From Thereva unica (Eukaryota; Arthropoda; Insecta; Diptera; Therevidae): a stretch of 64,000 bases of DNA. The stretch spans positions 17,125,676-17,189,675 of the forward strand of contig OX465286.1 of the NCBI GenBank assembly GCA_949987705.1, read 5' to 3'. The position numbers and the translations under genes were made by a program. The notes under the pieces were generated by a model, which made no database searches, was not told where the DNA came from, and saw only the letters and a list, made by a program, of their open reading frames with translations. This document shows, one piece after another, positions 7,663 through 18,639 of this stretch; position 1 is the first letter of the stretch; each line of letters starts with the position of its first letter.

Positions 7663-8563
7663 AAAAAAAAATATATGTATGTGCAATTCAAAATTTGATT
7701 TCTCTTCCTCCTGTTTTTCTGCTTTGGCTTTGTAAGCTAAGCAGAACTTGCACTGATCTTTCTTTGGATTAAAAAATCCTAAATTGTATCCTTTGAAAAC
7801 TTGCCTGTATTTGCTTATGCATACCGGTTTCAAACTGTTCTTTCTGCATTCATCTATTTGCATATTCAGAGATGAATCTAAGTACTTTTTACTTGTCGAT
7901 TTACGACAGTAGTGACTCTCTACTGCAGGAAAAGAAGCTATATGCTTCTCTAAGTACTCTTTTTCAGTTTGAGGCAGTTTATTGTGTGGCGGATGCTTGC
8001 CCCGTTTATCTTTCTCAAGGCATCCTTGGGAGGTCGTTTTTGCAAGAACGCTCCTCATGAGGGAGTCCGTAATATTAAAAGTTGCTAAAAAAACCTTCGG
8101 CATACCTTTATTCGTTGACTGTCAACCGTTAAATAATAATTTATGGTAAAGCTTCGTCGCGATTCAGTCAAATTCCTCGTTGTTCGTGCTTTTGGCTTGT
8201 TTTCAATGCATATTAATGAAACTCCGTTGATCATCGATACTAGCCATTCCACGAAATTTTTCACACAATATTTTTCTGCTTTCTTCACTGATTTTATTGC
8301 ATTTAACATGTTTTGATTTTCCATTGCAAGGTGAGCATAACATATGTAGGTTTAGCCAGTCATTGAGCACCCTTTGATCCAACGTAGGCCTCATCTTTAG
8401 CCCTTTTAATTTTTCTGATGCTTTTCTTCCATCCTTCCTTATTTGATGTTAGTTTCTTGGGAATATTTGAGGAACTGACAGCGTTCTCAGCTTCACTTTC
8501 ACCTGGCTCCGAATCATATGAAGAACTTGGACTGTATGATGAAACTAAAGGACTAAAGTCCAT
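7663..8563 (-). pseudogene. Transposase-like insect repeat protein, multiply frameshifted and C-terminally truncated
   Basis: Four overlapping minus-strand frames are colinear pieces of one protein. The N-terminal piece has 'EGWKKSIRKIKRAKDEAY'; the second has a Cys-containing 'KCNKISEESRKILCEKF' and 'QRSFI'; the third has 'YYLTVDSQRIKVCRRFF'; and the fourth has 'LATFNITDSLMRSVL', 'KRGKHPPHNKLP', 'FPAVESHYCR', 'GFFNPKKDQCKFC' and 'FELHIHI'. This motif order is that of a large repetitive protein family in insect genomes, probably DNA-transposon derived; the catalytic C-terminal part is absent. The sequence stops at the A/T run near 7663. Three frame changes (about 8370, 8240 and 8095) make it non-functional. 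The exact superfamily cannot be named from what remains. Confidence 0.6.
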
Positions 8564-9541
8564 GGCGTCTTCATCACTATCAAAAGCCTGGGAAGGACAA
8601 GGTAATTCTTTGCTGATTTTCCCTATTTACGGAAAATGCAATTAGTATCCCAATGATTTTAATCAAAACAAAACCTACTTAGCTTTTTGTTAAAACCATC
8701 ATTTTTTTTTTTTGCTTAATTGTATCTTCTCCCTGAACAGTGCTACTCGCTTCAAAATAAAGCACGAAGATTATAAGTTATTCAAATACCAATTATTTTC
8801 CCTACCTGCCGGCATCATTCACGTTTGAAATTACTTTCTTCTGGAGAGCTAACGACAGACACAATGCTCCATGACTTGCCATTGTAATTTTCATTAAACT
8901 TTAACTTAGTTAATTCAATCAAATTTGCAAATTCGTAAATTTTCCACAAAGCCTCAACTGCCCTCTATTAAGGAAACTGTTGCAATGAATAAAAGTTCTT
9001 CAGAACTTCAAAAAAAAAAAAAAAACAAAAAAAAAAAAAGTAAACAAATAAGTCTGTGCTGGATTGAACAAGCCCTATCATTCCCAGCTGTAGGTTTTCA
9101 ATTTCACCATAAAAACAATATTTACATCATGCTGAAGATTTCCGTTACACCAGAACAACGAATGTGCACATTCATGATTTTGGCGTAACGCATTTTGCAA
9201 TTACTTAATTTTCAGGAGATTCAGAAAAATGAAATTTTGAATTTGTGCAGGCATAAAGTGGAATTTCACATTAGCGGTTTTGGCCAAATTCGGCGCACTG
9301 TGAAATGCATAACTCAAAATTGCCAAAAAAGCACATTCATGGTTTTGCCATAGACCCGACGATATGTATTTTGTGAAAATAAAAAATTGGTTGTAATTGA
9401 CACATTTTAGTTAATATTTAAAATATAACATTTGTTTGCTAGTAGTCTGTAAGAATTTTTTCTGTAGACGAATAAATAAATAAATAAATATCTATTTAAT
9501 CCCCCCCCCTGAAAATATTTCTTGCTACGCCACTGATAATG
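8564..9541. other. AT-rich non-coding stretch with A-tracts and a possible repeat end
   Basis: There is a long A-run at about 9010-9039, a TAAA tetranucleotide run near 9470-9490 and a run of nine C near 9501-9509. The C-run is followed by TTGCTACGCCACTGA, a sequence I associate with ends of dispersed insect repeats. No coding sequence is supported. Confidence 0.4.
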
Positions 9542-9755
9542 CCTACTCCACCTTCGCTTCCTCCTTGGCTACCTGATGAGCTTATTATTGTTTTGGCCGA
9601 ATGAATGATAATAAACGAAATTTAATTATTAATTACAGATTGAACCGCCACCACATTCAGTATTCCCATGCGAACAAGCACCAGAAGTTGTCCGAAAATT
9701 ATGTGCATCTGAAATACCCGGACGTGCGATACTAAGATTTCATGATATTGACTAA
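9542..9755 (+). CDS. Putative last two exons of an unidentified host gene (intron 9590-9638)
   Basis: The frame at 9542-9589 reads 'PTPPSLPPWLPDELII'. A candidate 49-bp intron (GTTTTG...TTACAG, 9590-9638) would join it in phase 0 to 9639-9755, which reads 'IEPPPHSVFPCEQ' through 'VVRKLCASEIPGRAILRFHDID' to TAA. The intron acceptor is preceded by a TTAATTATTAATT branch-like stretch. Amino-acid composition and the clean stop look like real coding sequence, and a long AT-rich 3' region follows. I do not recognise the protein. The intron is short even for a fly, and a repeat end abuts the 5' exon, so only the second exon is moderately supported. Confidence 0.3.
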
Positions 9756-10047
9756 ATCTTAAAACAACAACAAAAAAAAACAACAACTTTTATCATAAAA
9801 ACAAGAGAAAACAAAATTGATTTAATTATATATTATATATTGCAAAGAAGAAAAAAGAAAACATTATTTTATTTAAGAAAAAAGATAAAATTGCAGAAAT
9901 GTTTTGAAAAAATAAAATTAATTAAGAAAAATGTATTATTTTAAAAATGGTGTGTATTCTTTAGAAACAAAGAGAAAAAAGGAAATGGAGTAAAAACAAA
10001 AAAAAAAAAAATCGAGCCAAAAAATAAAATAGTTTTCATTAAAAATT
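9756..10047. other. AT-rich stretch, possible 3' UTR
   Basis: It is A-rich, with CAACAACAA runs and several AATAAA motifs directly after the putative terminal exon. Nothing else is visible. Confidence 0.35.
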
Positions 10048-11010
10048 CATGCCGATTATACAACTCGCCGGATTTACTGCAGCGGGAGAAAATCCGATCC
10101 GCATTTGAAAATATTTGCATTATAGAATCCAACGGAATTCTGCATTATCGATCCGCACTGAAACTGCAATTTCACCACTAGCTGTCAAATTTTCCACGAT
10201 ATTTTCGCCAATCCTTAGAAAAATAAATATCTAAGTGCCAAAAATTAAGTGTTTTTAGTACGTAATTATGGATACCATTAGGTTTTATTTTAATTTAGAC
10301 GAGGAGAATAACAGGAAAGAAACTCGGAAAACAATCCGAAATATGTGCTAAGACATTTTCCAGTTACCAAACGTCCAGTGAGTAAAAATTTTCTGAAATT
10401 TGGTTTTGTTTATGTTCATAGTTCCTAAAACCATTGTTGTCATTTATTTTGAGATTTATAAAAAAAAAAAAAAACTTCAGACTAAGCAAAGCCGCTTTTA
10501 GTTATGTTTTAAAAGGACTGTGAAAACTAAATTACCACCGGTGGTGGTAAAATCATCCTCACTAACTCCAGAATTTAAATTGCCAGCGTGTCGTAAGATT
10601 TTTAGCAGAAGTCAGATACCATAACGGTGTCGGTCAGGATCATTTTGCATGGCACAACCAACAGTATCGGTTCGTTGTTTGTTTTCTGTAAAAAAAAATT
10701 ATTTTTGAACATATTTTGTTTATAATTAATAGTATAATTAAATTAAAAACATTTAAACTCACATTTTATTAGTCTTCATGGCAAATGAAAACTAAACCGA
10801 AATTTTTCACATACGCAGTAGCCGATTTGTAATGTGACAATTTTTGTATGAAATGCGTTTCACGAGCGGGGATTCTATAATAACAATTTTTCACACTGTA
10901 TTACCGTCATTCGGTCATTTTTCATTCGGCGTATTCTATAATACACCAAAACGTCAAATCTAAATAAAATTTCCTCCGCGGTTAATCCGGCGAGTTGTAT
11001 AATCGGCGTG
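10048..11010. mobile_element. MITE-like non-autonomous DNA transposon (963 bp)
   Basis: The ends are inverted repeats: GCCGATTATACAACTCGCCG starts at 10051 and its exact reverse complement ends at 11008. The similarity continues inward for about 40 bp with mismatches (GGATT, then TACTGCAGCGGG against AACCGCGGAGG). Outward, CAT/CAC matches, and ATT flanks both sides (10045-10047 and 11011-11013), which may be a 3-bp target duplication. The interior has no coding sequence but includes several TATAGAAT/ATTCTATAAT segments. A 3-bp duplication would suit a PIF/Harbinger-type element, but superfamily assignment is uncertain. Confidence 0.7.
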
Positions 11011-11032
11011 ATTATATTAAATATATACCTAC

Positions 11033-11072
<40 letters not shown>

Positions 11073-12140
11073 TATGTAAACTGGCTATGTTTAAAAAATA
11101 CGTAAATACGTAGAGAAAAGTATTCTTTAGTGCTAAACAAATTCAATGTTCATTTATAAATAAAAATGAATATAAAATAAAAAAAAATAACAAAAGAAAG
11201 TAAAAGTTACCAATTGTAAAAATTCAAATATACACACAAAAAAAACCCAAAACTAAACGTCAACATTTCTGGGATGGACTAAAACCAAAAAAAAAAATTA
11301 ACAAGAATTATGTGTTAAAATTATTAAAAATTAAGCTAAAGAAAAAAAAACACTATTCATTTCTTTTTTAGTATGTAAAGGAAAAACTCGTACTGATATG
11401 AACAAAGAAAATACAATTTTTTTACAATTACAATTTTTTCATTATTATTATTATTATTACTTCTTCACTATATTAATATTATTACTTTTTAAACTTCATA
11501 ACTAATTTACGTTTTCATTTTCTTAAAGTAATTTCACAACACAAGAGAAAATTAGTAAACACAAATTAAACAAATAATAATGAAATAATTTCCTGTAGAT
11601 TTTTAAGTTTTTATTGTGATATTTTAAGAATTCGTTTTGTTAAGTAAAAAAAAAAAAAAAACAAAAAAAAACAAAAAATAAAAAAGAAACAATTAAAATT
11701 AATATAATCAAAGTAATAAAAGGTGTGTTGGATTTTTTTTATTTTTATTTCTTTAGTAATATTAAATCAACAGCTAATTTGCGCCTTCAACTCCAATCGA
11801 GGACGTGCCGCAGGACCTCGTAACTAACATTTTTAGCCAAAATGGGAATTTTGTTGCTTTCAATTCAGACACTGTGCCGTCTCCTATGTAATCTTATAGC
11901 CTACTTCAATCATCGATACATTTCCCGCCTTTGGCAAAAACAATAGCACGTTAATGACAAAACTGAAATTTCAGTAACAGTAGCTCGTAACTGGCAGTTT
12001 GCCTATTTGTATTTGTGTTGTGCGGTCATATCAAATGAAAATTGGTAATAATTTCAAAAGGTAAGTAAATATTGTTTTTGTTTTAAATCCAACTCTTCAC
12101 TGTTATGTTACTTTATTAATTTTTTTATATTTACGTAAAT
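11011..12140. other. Highly AT-rich stretch with long A-runs
   Basis: It contains an A-run of about 33 at 11036-11069, another run near 11647-11680, and ATT repeats near 11440-11460. A slightly more GC-rich segment lies at 11780-11990. No gene is supported. Confidence 0.5.
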
Positions 12141-12271
12141 TTGGAATTTCTGGACCAAATCAAGTGCGCTGAACTCGGGGGAGCGAGCCCTTTCCAACGA
12201 TACCCCATTCATTAAGATCCCAGCACTTTCGTGAAATCGACCAAAAATATTCCAAGGGGTACCCCTTTGAT
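12141..12271 (+). repeat. Isolated fragment of the 311-bp satellite monomer
   Basis: About 131 bp are nearly identical to the array consensus (TTGGAATTTCTGGACC... to ...AAGGGGTACCCCTTTGA), about 14.5 kb left of the array and in the same orientation. It carries the full palindrome AAGGGGTACCCCTT of the 311-bp variant. The flanks are unrelated. Confidence 0.95.
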
Positions 12272-13398
12272 TTGTTCGCCGGTCCGGAGTCCCCTTTCAT
12301 GATATTGTTCTTTTTGTTGTTGCTTTTCCGATGAAATTTGGATTCCTTTCATATAATTTTTAGTGATATGTGCGTTTTTTTATAATTTGGTATTCGGCCG
12401 CATAATGTGGGTTAACCCACAAAGAAATTTTAGGGGTGGCGGTGACATTTAAAATACATGGAACAACATTTGCGCTGACATAAACCTCAGGCGGCGCGGA
12501 GAAATTAAATCTCTGGGGACTTCTGCCGCAGCCCGCCACATGTTGAAAATTGAGTTTTGAGCAGAACCTTCTATGAGCGAGCCCCACTGTGCGCCGTCGT
12601 CACCGTCGCCTGGCAAGTCGTTTGTTCATTTATTCGGTCGAATACCGAACATTAAAAAAGTGGCCGAAAAGCAGCCAAATATTTGTGGCATCTTTATAAA
12701 CAATACCAAATTGATAATAAATTATCTTAGAAAAATAATTTATCATCTACTAAGTAATTAATTCAAAAATTAGCTCGTTACAAACAAAACAAAATTAATT
12801 CAACAATATTCTTCAAGACATAATGCTCAAAAGAGTGGCTTTCGTGGATACTGGGATGCTAGGGTGTTTATTATTTTTAAATACATATTATTTTTAAATA
12901 ATACTTCATTCGAGTATTAGTTGATTATATTACGGTTTTTAGTTAAATTAATTTTTTATATCTAGTAAGCATTGGAGTGGCCACTTTCGGAGTTGAAATT
13001 TTTGAAGTGTTAACTTCTTTAGGCGCGTTTGGCACTTTTTCGCTTGGGGTAAAACAAAGAATTCGCGACACGCGCACTTTGTTGCTACACCCGTTTCTGG
13101 ACACTTGCTGCAATGATGGCGATACGCGCACTTTGTTGTTCACTCGTTTCTGGGCACTTGTGCCTATGCAGCTGGCTAGAGCATGGAAACTTTTGGTTGA
13201 GCTCCACTTACAAACAGCAGCGTATAATTATATGTGTGCGAGGCAAAATAGCCCGCGCTTGGTGGGAGGGAATGGGTTTGAATGTTGCAATGCAGAAGCT
13301 GCTCTTAGCATTCGTTTTATATTCTCGCAATGCAGAAGCAGCTCTCAAAATCCATGGCATATTCTCGCACCCATTCATTTCATATTTTCGCAATGCAG
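12272..13398. other. Non-coding stretch with short local duplications
   Basis: There is a two-copy repeat of about 60 bp near 13068-13165 (ACGCGCACTTTGTTG, CGTTTCTGG, CACTTG). A GCAATGCAGA motif is repeated three to four times between 13285 and 13400, directly before the selenium-binding-protein exon. The frame opening at 12977 runs through these repeats and is not a gene except for its last part. Confidence 0.5.
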
Positions 13399-13754
13399 AC
13401 GCCGGCGTCGGTTAGAAGGTGGGCCGCAAATGCTACAGCTTTCGTTGGATGGCAAACGTTTATATGTATCATCGTCGCTATTTTCACCATGGGATAAACA
13501 GGTTTGCTACAACAACAATCATCAACACAAAATAATATTAATGGAATATTCTTTTACAATAGTTTTATCCTAAAATGGTAAAGGCCGGTGGAACAATTGT
13601 ACAAATCGATTGCGATACCGTAAATGGTGGAATGAAATTGAATGAGAGCTTTTTGGTTGACTATGCAAATGAACCAAATGGACCAACGTTACCGCATGAA
13701 ATGCGTTATCCAGGTGGAGATTGTACTTCTGATATTTGGCTAGCGCAGCAATAA
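13399..13754 (+). CDS. Selenium-binding protein / methanethiol oxidase, last two exons (intron 13502-13562)
   Basis: Exon 13399-13501 (probable acceptor AG at 13397-13398) reads '[19 protein letters not shown]' and '[10 protein letters not shown]'. A 61-bp GT-AG intron joins it in phase 0 to 13563-13754, which reads '[18 protein letters not shown]', '[18 protein letters not shown]', '[18 protein letters not shown]' and 'IWLAQQ' with stop TAA. This is the C-terminus of the SELENBP1/SBP56 family (about 470 residues), enzymes that oxidise methanethiol. Only the final 97 or so residues are here, ending with the conserved 'GGDC(S/T)SDIW'. I find no earlier exon in the window, so it is either the 3' end of a gene with long, repeat-filled introns or a stranded fragment. 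Both visible exons are intact. Confidence 0.85.
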
Positions 13755-13790
13755 TTCTTATTTGGTTGTTTGTCATTCCTTCTTTTTTTA

Positions 13791-13796
13791 AATAAA
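13791..13796 (+). terminator. AATAAA polyadenylation signal of the selenium-binding-protein gene
   Basis: AATAAA lies 37 bp after the TAA stop, followed by a GT-rich stretch (TTGTAGTGTATTG), as expected of an animal cleavage site. Confidence 0.5.
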
Positions 13797-14946
13797 CACA
13801 TTGTAGTGTATTGAACTTGTAAATTTGTCTACGACTAGATATAAGCTTCGTAAACGTGAGTAGTGTGGAGATCACACAAAAGAGCATAACTCCCCTTGGA
13901 ATTTTTTGGAAACTCACCTTTTGGTAAATCTAGGTAGTGTGCAGAAATATATCCTTAGAAAGTTCCCCATAAGCCAAGTGACATGTGGCACATTAATAAA
14001 TATTTCACTCGCGAATCACAATTACACCAGGATTACTATATTTGTTGATTTCTTGATTGTTGATTGAAAATTGTTTATATTATTAATATATTGTTGAGTG
14101 CAGGTTTCGCTTGAGAGTCTGTTAGTTCATGTCACTTGGCTTAGGGCTGCTTGCTGTATGTTTTCTTCGGTCGCTTTATCTAATCTAGATTTCCCGAGCT
14201 CGACTCAAACTTCACGGATAACTCCCGTACAGGAAAGAGTATCCCGGTACCGTACACGACGGTCTAGCACAAAATACAGCGTGTCGAATTTCATTTGCTA
14301 TAAGCTAAAATTAATCCGCCAATCGAAAAGATTGAAACCCGAAACAAACTTTGGTCAATTGTAGGTTGTTGATTGGAGATTGTTGATTGAAGATTGTTGA
14401 TTGTAGATTCTTGAATGATGGGGGGGTTATTGGACGGGAAAGGAAGTAGCTTGAAGAAAATCTATAAGCGGAATCATAACAAAAGCAAAAAATTTTATAT
14501 ATACATATATATATAACAAAAAAATAATGTCTAATCGGGTCGTTTTGTTTTGCCACTTTAATTTCTTCATTTTGTTGATGCTTTTTTACGTTTTCACCTT
14601 TGATTCTTTCATATCATTGTTTAAATTGTTGTTCGTTTTCTATTTATATAGTTTAATTTATTAAAGATAATGTTAAGTAGTTAAATAAATTTTATGTAAA
14701 AAAGTAAAAAGGGTGGGTAGACACAGAAATCCTAAAAATCGAATCTAAAAACAACGACGAAAGTGATATGGATCTATAATTAACCTCAATAAATAAGCTA
14801 AACCCTAGGTAATACAAGACACAACAAGATGAGCCAATATTGTTCAAGGGAGGGTCTGAGTGTGCCATAAACAGAGTAAAACAATTCGCTTTAAACTGTT
14901 CAATATTGGCTAGTGTTATTTAAGTCACTTAAAAATTAAGGCGGGC
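13797..14946. other. Non-coding stretch with GATTGTTGATTG repeats
   Basis: Short 15-16 bp direct repeats of a TTGATTG[A/G]AGATTG type occur at 14365-14415, with related copies near 14045-14070, and an AT dinucleotide stretch lies near 14495-14515. No coding sequence is recognised. Confidence 0.4.
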
Positions 14947-15041
14947 TCCCAATGCATCCGCTCCGTTAAAATTCAAAGTTTGCTTTAGAACTTATATGGC
15001 AGTGAGGAAAGGTGGTTTCAATCGAAGCGGATGCATTGGGA
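14947..15041. repeat. 16-bp perfect inverted repeat (possible small MITE)
   Basis: TCCCAATGCATCCGCT at 14947-14962 is the exact reverse complement of 15026-15041. Imperfect pairing extends outward to about 14938 and 15050 (AAGGCGGGC against GCCGGCTTT in reverse). The loop is 63 bp. It could be a tiny inverted-repeat element or a folded RNA. Confidence 0.7.
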
Positions 15042-15052
15042 TACCGGCTTTA

Positions 15053-16430
15053 GAGCTAATCTACCTAAAATGTGGTGTTATAATTCTAACGTTTCGTTGT
15101 TATTCATTTTCTGCATTTCTTTATATTCCTTCAGTTGATGATGTCTCTGCAATGATGTCCATTTTATTTACTATAGGGATTCTCTTGTATTTATTTCTTC
15201 AATTGACTCTCCTCCATCTTCATTTTCTTAGACTAAATTTAATACCTAATGTCAAAGGGCGAAAATACCAAGTAAATACATCTAGCGTAGCTCCACATAT
15301 CGTTTCGCTAGGCATTCGAAGCAAGCGCCGCTTCAGGCTACACCCTCAATGTGGCCGAAAGTCCATAAGCTGACACTGCCTGGACCCATTCAATACCTAA
15401 TAAAAATATTGAATGTGCGGTTCGTCCCATGATCGGGGAAGAATAGCATCGGTTCATTGAAAGTGTTGCCTGTAGCAAATTAGTTTTCACAATTTGAACA
15501 GACAAATTTCCATGAATAAACCTACTTAAATATCTAGAAGATCGCACAGTGACATCCTAACAAGATTGACACTTCATAAAGACGACCCTACGCTAGTTTG
15601 ATTTCCCCGTTTCTGTGCCAGCTCACAGTTGGCTAGCCCACAACCCTACCACAGTTGCCTGTGTCCCCACAAATTTGATCTGTTAGTGCGAGGTAGACGA
15701 TATGTCAGCATCAATCTTATTTAAACTAATAAGCCTTGCATAGGAAAAGGTATCCGCTCCCGAAGGGGACTCCGATCCTATGACTTCACTTCGTCCCCTA
15801 GCACTCACAGTTGCTTGCAAGTTGCGAACCAGGCTGAACTCCACTAAGCTCGACCCCTCACAAACGAGTCAAAGCCCCGGGACAATGAAACGATGGTGTG
15901 ACCATCCAGTATCAGGCAGGTAAGTGACACCCGAATATCGCGCCACTCGATAAACAGATGGCAGCTTCCATACCCACTAAAGAGATTGCTAAAAATCGGG
16001 GGAGACCCGTGACTTGAGCCGCCTGGCAACTGCAACAAGTAACTGTCCGCTAATGTTGGCCAAAGCTACTACTACCCTGGAAGAAATGTTTATATATCTT
16101 ATTTGCTAACAAAGATAAGTCCTGAATCTAAGCTAAACTATTATATGATGCAAAAAACTTAAATCTATGCTCGCGATCTAAATGTCTATGGGTGTAGAAA
16201 TAATGGTACTCACCGCCTTTCCCAAATCCAATACCCCTGTCGAAGACCTACACTCAAACACAAACACTAGCACTTTTTTCCACTATCACAAATCTGTAAA
16301 AAAGAAAGAAAAAACAGTTAGCTAGTGGAGAATCTCAATTAGTTTGAAGAAGGGGCAAACTATAAAAAGAGGGTACTTATCACCAAAATAATTTTTCGAA
16401 AAATTTTCGCAAAATTTCCATATCCTCCAA
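15053..16430. other. Mixed non-coding DNA, GC-richer segment 15290-16080
   Basis: The GC-richer part resembles degraded repeat sequence, but no reading frame or terminal structure allows a name. No gene is supported. Confidence 0.35.
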
Positions 16431-16544
16431 AGCTCCTCTCCATGATGTCGAAAGTTGCTGATCCCTCTAGCTCCTCTCCATGATGTTAAAAGCTGCTGAT
16501 CCGTCTAGCTCCTCTCCATGATGCTGAAAGCTGCTGATCCGTCT
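16431..16544. repeat. 38-bp tandem repeat, 3 copies
   Basis: Three consecutive units begin AGCTCCTCTCCATGATG and end GCTGATCC[C/G]TCT, differing by a few bases. Confidence 0.9.
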
Positions 16545-17668
16545 ATCTGCAGTGTTGATATCCAAAGGACATCAAACAGAGTGGTAGTTTAATCTACTGC
16601 AAATACATAAAAATACTGTTTAATATTTCTCCACTTCCAATCGCGATATGGTTAAAGATATAAATATATAAGTAAAATCATATGCTAACAGTATCAACCT
16701 GCCACCCTCTACCCTACTTCCAGCAAAGTAACTTACCATAGACGATTTGGTTGCCTTATCAGATGCTGCTGGATTCCTCCAGAATCACTTTGTCTTCTTA
16801 TCCAACGAGACACATATTTCCTGTAAGAAAGTAGTTTTAAAAAAATACTGGCTACAGAAATAAAGAGCTTTTCAGAGCCCCAAATATAGATATGTGTTCG
16901 CGACTTCGATATTTATTAAAACTAAAACCCAGCTTTCATCATGTTTTTGTCCACAGTAAGATTCTATTGATTCTATTGCCTTCGAAGAAGGAATCGTTCC
17001 TAGCCAAATTAGGAATTTAATTTGAAGTGAGATCTCCTTAACATGTCTAGGACAATAATTACCACAATCATTATATACCAATATACTTTACTCTATAATC
17101 AATGTATTGTACATAAATTCCTAAAAAGAATACGTTTAATTGTTATGCAGTTCATGAAACCTCGCATACGAAGCCCCCATCAAATGGGGCACAACGGTGG
17201 GAATTTAAATTTAAGAAAAGGAATTTTATCTGACCTATGGGAGATCTGATCGCAACTATTGATTATATACTTTATGATCAATCTATAATAACAGCCTAAA
17301 ATCAATTTCACAACGATATTTGTTCAATATTCAATACTTTTTAGAAAATTAACTGCTGCTAATGCCGTCACTGACAGGAACCAATTAATTTAAAAAACAT
17401 AAAACTAACAAGAAAAACATGGAATCTTCTCCTTTAATATATATATTAATAAACCCCGGTAGCATTTAATTAGAAAACATTTAAATAATATAAGAAATGA
17501 TATAAATATAAAGGGAAAAACTTACAATTAAAATCAATTTCCTTTGCACATGCAAAATGGCGTCACATTTGCATAGCAGACGAATTTTATATTTATGGTT
17601 TCACATTATTTAAAACACTCTTCACTTCAATTTATCTAGCTAAGAAAGGAAAAATTATTATTGCATTG
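16545..17668. other. AT-rich stretch left of the first LTR element
   Basis: I see no open frame with recognisable content, and no structural repeat apart from short AT runs. Confidence 0.4.
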
Positions 17669-17673
17669 ATATT
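17669..17673. repeat. Target site duplication ATATT, left
   Basis: ATATT precedes the left LTR and is repeated at 25498-25502 after the right LTR. Five bases is usual for BEL/Pao elements. Confidence 0.9.
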
Positions 17674-18120
17674 TGTTGCGGCGTCGCTTAGCTGCAATGT
17701 AAAAAAATGGATAGGTTGGTTCTTGCTCAAAAGAAAGAGCTTGGGTCAGTTTAAAACAAATTTATTCTTGCCTATATGGTACAATGCTAACTTAATATCT
17801 ACTATTTAAAGCTACGTTACGTTAAATTTGTATATTAATTCAAATAAAAATCTTAAAATAAAAAATTAAAAATATAAAAAAATGTTCCGTAGTTGGAGCT
17901 GAAAAGATACTTATTAGTTATCTGTCAAATTATTTTTTTTATTATTGGCAAATTCCAATGAGTTAGTATGTCCTCCTTGGCAAACTCCAAGGTTGAAATT
18001 CCCAAATACCAATTGTTAGTGTGGAAGGGTATTTGGTATCTTCGTGTTAGTGTTAACACAAATTGTGGTCTTGTTTTTAAAACTGTTGAAATTATTTTAA
18101 AAACTTCAGACAAATCTGAA

Positions 18121-18639
18121 CTCTAAATTTTTCTATGTTTAGAAAAATATAAATTCCAAAACCCTTCCAAGTTTCAGAAAAATTGAAACCACGAAACTAT
18201 TCTAAGTTTCTGAAAAATAAAACTTTCAAAATTTTTCTAAGTTTTAGAAAAATAAAATTCCCAAATTTTTCTAAGTTTCAGAAAAATAGAAATCACGAAA
18301 ATTTTCTAAGTTTCCGAAAAATAAAACTTTAAAAATTTTTCTAAGTTTTAGAAAAATAAAATTCACGAAAATTTTCTAAGTTTCTGAAAAATAAAACTTT
18401 CAAAATTTTTCTAAGTTTTAGAAAAATAAAATTCCCAAATTTTTCTAAGTTTCAGAAAAATAGAAATCACGAAAATTTTCTAAGTTTCTGAAAAATAGAA
18501 CCTTCAAAATTTTTCTAAGTTCTAGAAAAATATAAATTCCCAACTTTTTTTCTAAGTTTCAGAAAAATAGAAATTATGAAAAATTTCTAAGTCTCCGAAA
18601 AATAGAAATTCAAAAAAAATTCAGAGTTCTGAAAAATGA
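18121..18639. repeat. LTR-internal hairpin minisatellite, about 15 units of ~35 bp
   Basis: Each unit centres on TTTTTCTAAGTTT[T/C]AGAAAAA, itself an inverted repeat, followed by a variable ATAAAATTCCCAAA-like spacer. The same array is at 24157-24675 in the other LTR. Confidence 0.9.

Noticed and set aside
9941..10132. 63-codon minus-strand ORF over the left end of the MITE-like element
   Set aside because: It is poly-Phe/low complexity from A-runs and overlaps the inverted terminal repeat.
12977..13398. N-terminal part of the 198-codon ORF before the selenium-binding-protein exon
   Set aside because: It runs through short local duplications (GCAATGCAGA repeats) and has no similarity to the family; only the part after about 13399 is exon.
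17925..18113. 62-codon minus-strand ORF, identical at 23961-24149
   Set aside because: It lies inside the LTR and is duplicated only because the LTR is; composition is AT-driven and no domain is seen.
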